Below are positions 5,308-7,210 of a stretch of DNA of 7,210 bases, piece after piece (the stretch's first letter is position 1; the number at the start of each line of letters is the position of its first letter). A model generated the notes under the pieces. The model had not been told where the DNA came from. It ran no database searches and saw only the letters and a list, made by a program, of their open reading frames with translations. The stretch spans positions 1 to 7,210 of the forward strand of contig JALOSH010000258.1 in assembly GCA_025458545.1 (NCBI GenBank), given 5' to 3'. This stretch comes from Hydrogenophaga sp. (GTDB taxonomy: Bacteria; Pseudomonadota; Gammaproteobacteria; Burkholderiales; Burkholderiaceae). Position numbers and translations under genes: made by a program.

Positions 5308-5411
5308 GTCAACCAACGGAAGGAACGAAAGGCCCGAAGTGTAGGGCTTGCCCGATGCCGCTGGCCACAGCGGCCTGACAAGACCCCTGCAAACCGACCG
5401 CTTCGCAGCGC
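5308..5411 (-). other. Intergenic region between pfp and the DUF1161 gene, with a perfect hairpin
   Basis: A 104-nt spacer on the minus-strand side. It holds a perfect 7-bp stem (GCCGCTG 5357-5363, loop GCCA, CAGCGGC 5368-5374), a GGGCTTGCCC dyad at 5344-5353, and a CGCT/AGCG stem with a GCGA loop on the minus strand (5400-5411) directly after the pfp stop. No T-run follows, so intrinsic termination is doubtful. A weak -10 candidate TACACT (minus, 5343-5338) has no matching -35. Confidence 0.4.
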
Positions 5412-6629
5412 TCAGGAGCGGTGCAACACCTTGGCCACCGGGTTGTTGCGCAGGCGGAAGGCGTCGGGCATGTCCGAGCCCAGCAGCGGGCGCAGATACA
5501 GGCGGAAAGCGTCGGTCACGTCCGTGCCGGAGGAAGCGATGAATTCGTCTTTCATGGTCCGGGTCTTGCCAGCCACGGCGTCCAGCGGCAGCAGCTCGTA
5601 GTCGGCCGAATAAAAACCGGTGCGCTTGATCGCGACCGAACCGTCCACGCGGCCCCACATGGCGAACTGCACCGCCTTCTCGCCCACCTCGCGCGCTTCG
5701 CGCTGGTCGACATCGCTCACGCAGCCGATGAAGCTGCGCTGCAGGTAGCCGAAGGTGTCGCCGCGCACGCGCTTGATGCCCAGCTTGGCTTTGATCTCCT
5801 CGCACAGCAGATCGGCCAGCGCGCCAGTGCCACTGAGCTGCACATTGCCGTGCGCGTCTTTCTCCACGTCTTTCGCCAGCTGGGTGATGATGGGCTGACC
5901 CGAGGCGTCGTGGATGCCTTCGCTGACGGCGATCACGCAGCGGCCAAAACGCTCGTAGGTGGCCTTCACGTCGGCCAGGAAACGCGGAATCTCGAACACC
6001 CGCTCGGGCACATAGATCAGGTGCGGGCCGTCGTCGGGAAACTTCTTGCCCAAAGCGGATGCCGCCGTCAGAAAGCCCGCGTGCCGCCCCATCACCACGC
6101 CCACGTACACGCCAGGCAGCGCCGCGTTGTCGAGGTTGGCGCCCGCAAACGCCTGCGCCACAAAACGCGCCGCCGAGGGGAAACCCGGCGTGTGGTCGTT
6201 GCCCACCAGATCGTTGTCGATGGTCTTTGGAATGTGGATGGACCGCAGCGGGTAACTGGCCTTGTGAGCCTCCTCGCTCACAATGCGCACCGTGTCCGAC
6301 GAGTCGTTGCCGCCGATGTAGAAGAAATGTTCGATCTCGTGCGCCCGGAGCACCTTGAAGATCTCCTGGCAGTACTTCAGGTCGGGCTTGTCGCGGGTGG
6401 AACCCAGCGCCGATGACGGCGTGCGCGCCACGGCTTCGAGGTTGTGGCTGGTCTCCTGCGTGAGGTCGACGAAGTCCTCGTCCACGATGCCACGCACGCC
6501 GTGGCGCGCGCCGTAGATGCGCTGCACGTTCTGGAACCGCCGCGCCTCCAGCGCCACGCCCACGAGCGACTGGTTGATAACGGCGGTCGGGCCGCCACCC
6601 TGGGCGACGAGGATTTTTCCGGAGGGCAT
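5412..6629 (-). CDS. pfp: 6-phosphofructokinase, PPi-dependent type
   Basis: A 405-residue phosphofructokinase, in the size range of short PPi-dependent enzymes. It transfers phosphate to fructose 6-phosphate to give fructose 1,6-bisphosphate, reversibly when PPi is the donor. Motifs are AQGGGPTAVINQSL (9-22) at the phosphate-binding N-terminus, FFYIGGNDSSDT (102-113), PKTIDND (134-140) with catalytic Asp138, MGRHAGF (180-186), and a VPER segment (207-210) near the sugar site. Donor choice follows two positions: ATP enzymes have Gly after GGD and Gly in PGTIDND, whereas PPi enzymes have Asp and Lys. Here they are Asp109 and Lys135, so PPi use is predicted. Asn108 replaces the usual Asp of GGD. 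ATG 6629 has AGGA 6 nt upstream. It lies 35 nt downstream of tspO on the same strand, probably in one transcript. The family is firm; the donor is inferred. Confidence 0.92.
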   Translation of the reverse strand: MPSGKILVAQGGGPTAVINQSLVGVALEARRFQNVQRIYGARHGVRGIVDEDFVDLTQETSHNLEAVARTPSSALGSTRDKPDLKYCQEIFKVLRAHEIEHFFYIGGNDSSDTVRIVSEEAHKASYPLRSIHIPKTIDNDLVGNDHTPGFPSAARFVAQAFAGANLDNAALPGVYVGVVMGRHAGFLTAASALGKKFPDDGPHLIYVPERVFEIPRFLADVKATYERFGRCVIAVSEGIHDASGQPIITQLAKDVEKDAHGNVQLSGTGALADLLCEEIKAKLGIKRVRGDTFGYLQRSFIGCVSDVDQREAREVGEKAVQFAMWGRVDGSVAIKRTGFYSADYELLPLDAVAGKTRTMKDEFIASSGTDVTDAFRLYLRPLLGSDMPDAFRLRNNPVAKVLHRS

Positions 6630-6635
6630 GGAGAT

Positions 6636-6639
6636 TCCT
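6636..6639 (-). promoter_or_regulatory. Ribosome binding site of pfp
   Basis: AGGA on the minus strand, 6 nt before the ATG at 6629-6627. It fixes this start within a frame that is open far upstream through the tspO gene. Confidence 0.65.
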
Positions 6640-6664
6640 GGTGAGTTGAAAGTGCCATCGTAGG

Positions 6665-7177
6665 TCAGCCCAGCACCGCCGGGTTCGCCTGCCACAGCAC
6701 CCAGTTCAGGTACGACGCGAACGCCACCCAGGCCAGGTAGGGCAGCAACAACATGCCGGCCAGCGGCCGGATGCGCCAGAAGGCGGCGCAGGTGAGTGCG
6801 ATCAGCACCCAGAACACCAACACCTCGGCAAACGCCCAGCCGCCTTTCTGCAAGCCGAAGAACAGCCAGCTCCACAGCGCGTTGGCCGCGAGCTGCACCA
6901 CGAACAGGCCCAGCGCCCAGCGGCGCGCCGACGGCTCGGCCGGTGCGCGCCAGACCATCCAGGCGGCAAACGCCATCATGGTGAAGAGGATGGTCCACAC
7001 CGGGCCGAACAGCCAGCCGGGCGGCGCCCAGTCGGGCTGCACCAGGCCGCTGTAGAAGGTCTTGGCGTTGGCCGACGCCACCGCACCCGCCGCCGCGGTG
7101 AGGTAGCACAGGGCGATCCAGCCAGCGAGGCCGACGAGCTGCTGGTGGCGGGTGCGCGGCGTGTGCTGGATGGTCAT
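6665..7177 (-). CDS. tspO: TspO/MBR family tryptophan-rich membrane protein
   Basis: A 170-residue polytopic membrane protein, the typical TspO length. Five hydrophobic helices can be read at about 15-35, 55-76, 87-107, 113-134 and 140-162. Family landmarks are WAPPGWLFGPVWT (50-62), the NALWSWLFF segment (99-107), PYLAWVAFASYLN (146-158) and W162/N165 near the end. TspO proteins bind porphyrins and other hydrophobic ligands; in Rhodobacter, TspO affects tetrapyrrole-linked gene control, and some bacterial forms degrade protoporphyrin IX in light. No Shine-Dalgarno is seen before ATG 7177. The frame is also open to the right edge, so an earlier start outside the window cannot be excluded, though the N-terminus already fits the family. 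It sits upstream of pfp with a 35-nt gap. No haem-synthesis gene is visible. Family call firm; ligand and role unknown. Confidence 0.92.
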   Translation of the reverse strand: MTIQHTPRTRHQQLVGLAGWIALCYLTAAAGAVASANAKTFYSGLVQPDWAPPGWLFGPVWTILFTMMAFAAWMVWRAPAEPSARRWALGLFVVQLAANALWSWLFFGLQKGGWAFAEVLVFWVLIALTCAAFWRIRPLAGMLLLPYLAWVAFASYLNWVLWQANPAVLG

Positions 7178-7210
7178 GGGAAAGGGGTCACGAAGTTCAT
7201 CAAAGGGTGT

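Noticed and set aside
5308..5805. Upstream in-frame extension of the DUF1161 gene to 5805
   Set aside because: It would run through the 3' part of pfp in another frame and bury the clear signal peptide internally.
5421..6416. A 331-codon open frame on the plus strand opposite pfp
   Set aside because: It lies antisense to the phosphofructokinase, has the same shadow-like composition and no recognisable motif.
6630..7109. Upstream in-frame extension of pfp to 7109
   Set aside because: It is a shadow of tspO on the same strand. ATG 6629 has a good AGGA site and starts the conserved N-terminus.
7174..7210. Possible end of another minus-strand gene overlapping tspO by ATGA, with last residues reading MNFVTPFP
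   Set aside because: Only 12 codons are visible and the TGA/ATG overlap could be chance. There is nothing to identify a protein.
1..7210. Mobile element, CRISPR array, tRNA or toxin-antitoxin pair
   Set aside because: No transposase, integrase, terminal repeats, repeat-spacer pattern, cloverleaf or small paired genes were seen. Coding is continuous and uniformly GC-rich apart from the 1480-1550 control region.

Overview
The window is a GC-rich, gene-dense stretch of bacterial chromosome. The gene set (a Pol IV with a long insertion in its fingers region, a PPi-type phosphofructokinase, a DUF1161 protein, an RskA-like membrane protein) and the very high GC at third codon positions suggest a betaproteobacterium, most likely Burkholderiales near Comamonadaceae. 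That placement is an inference from protein flavour, not a measured phylogeny. I see no tRNA, rRNA, insertion sequence, CRISPR array or phage gene.

Layout, left to right. (1) 1-683, plus strand: the last 45 codons of an FMN-dependent alpha-hydroxy-acid dehydrogenase (L-lactate dehydrogenase type), then after 4 nt a single-pass membrane protein with an RskA-like anti-sigma-K C-terminal domain but no anti-sigma N-terminus. (2) 725-1981: a siderophore-interacting flavoprotein (minus) and a MarR-family regulator (plus), divergently arranged around a compact AT-rich control region. (3) 2009-2737, minus: a SIMPL (DUF541) protein. (4) 2811-4914, plus: a DinB/Pol IV-type polymerase whose 3' end overlaps by 38 nt a delta3,5-delta2,4-dienoyl-CoA isomerase. 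(5) 4924-5307, minus: a small exported DUF1161 protein. (6) 5412-7177, minus: tspO followed by a PPi-type 6-phosphofructokinase, probably co-transcribed.

Most of this is housekeeping or metabolic chromosome, not an accessory island. The richest signal is the 1478-1549 control region. It holds two near-identical 15-bp sites 31 bp apart (about three helical turns). Each site covers the -35 element of one of two face-to-face promoters, and a Fur-box-like 19-mer matching the classical consensus at 13 of 19 positions lies between them. This suggests a ferric-siderophore reductase module controlled by its own MarR repressor and perhaps by iron. Other points of interest are the stand-alone RskA domain, the roughly 38-residue insertion in the polymerase, its possible clamp-binding tail encoded inside an overlap with the next gene, and the tspO-pfp pairing.

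I found no convincing sign of a wholly new multi-gene system.
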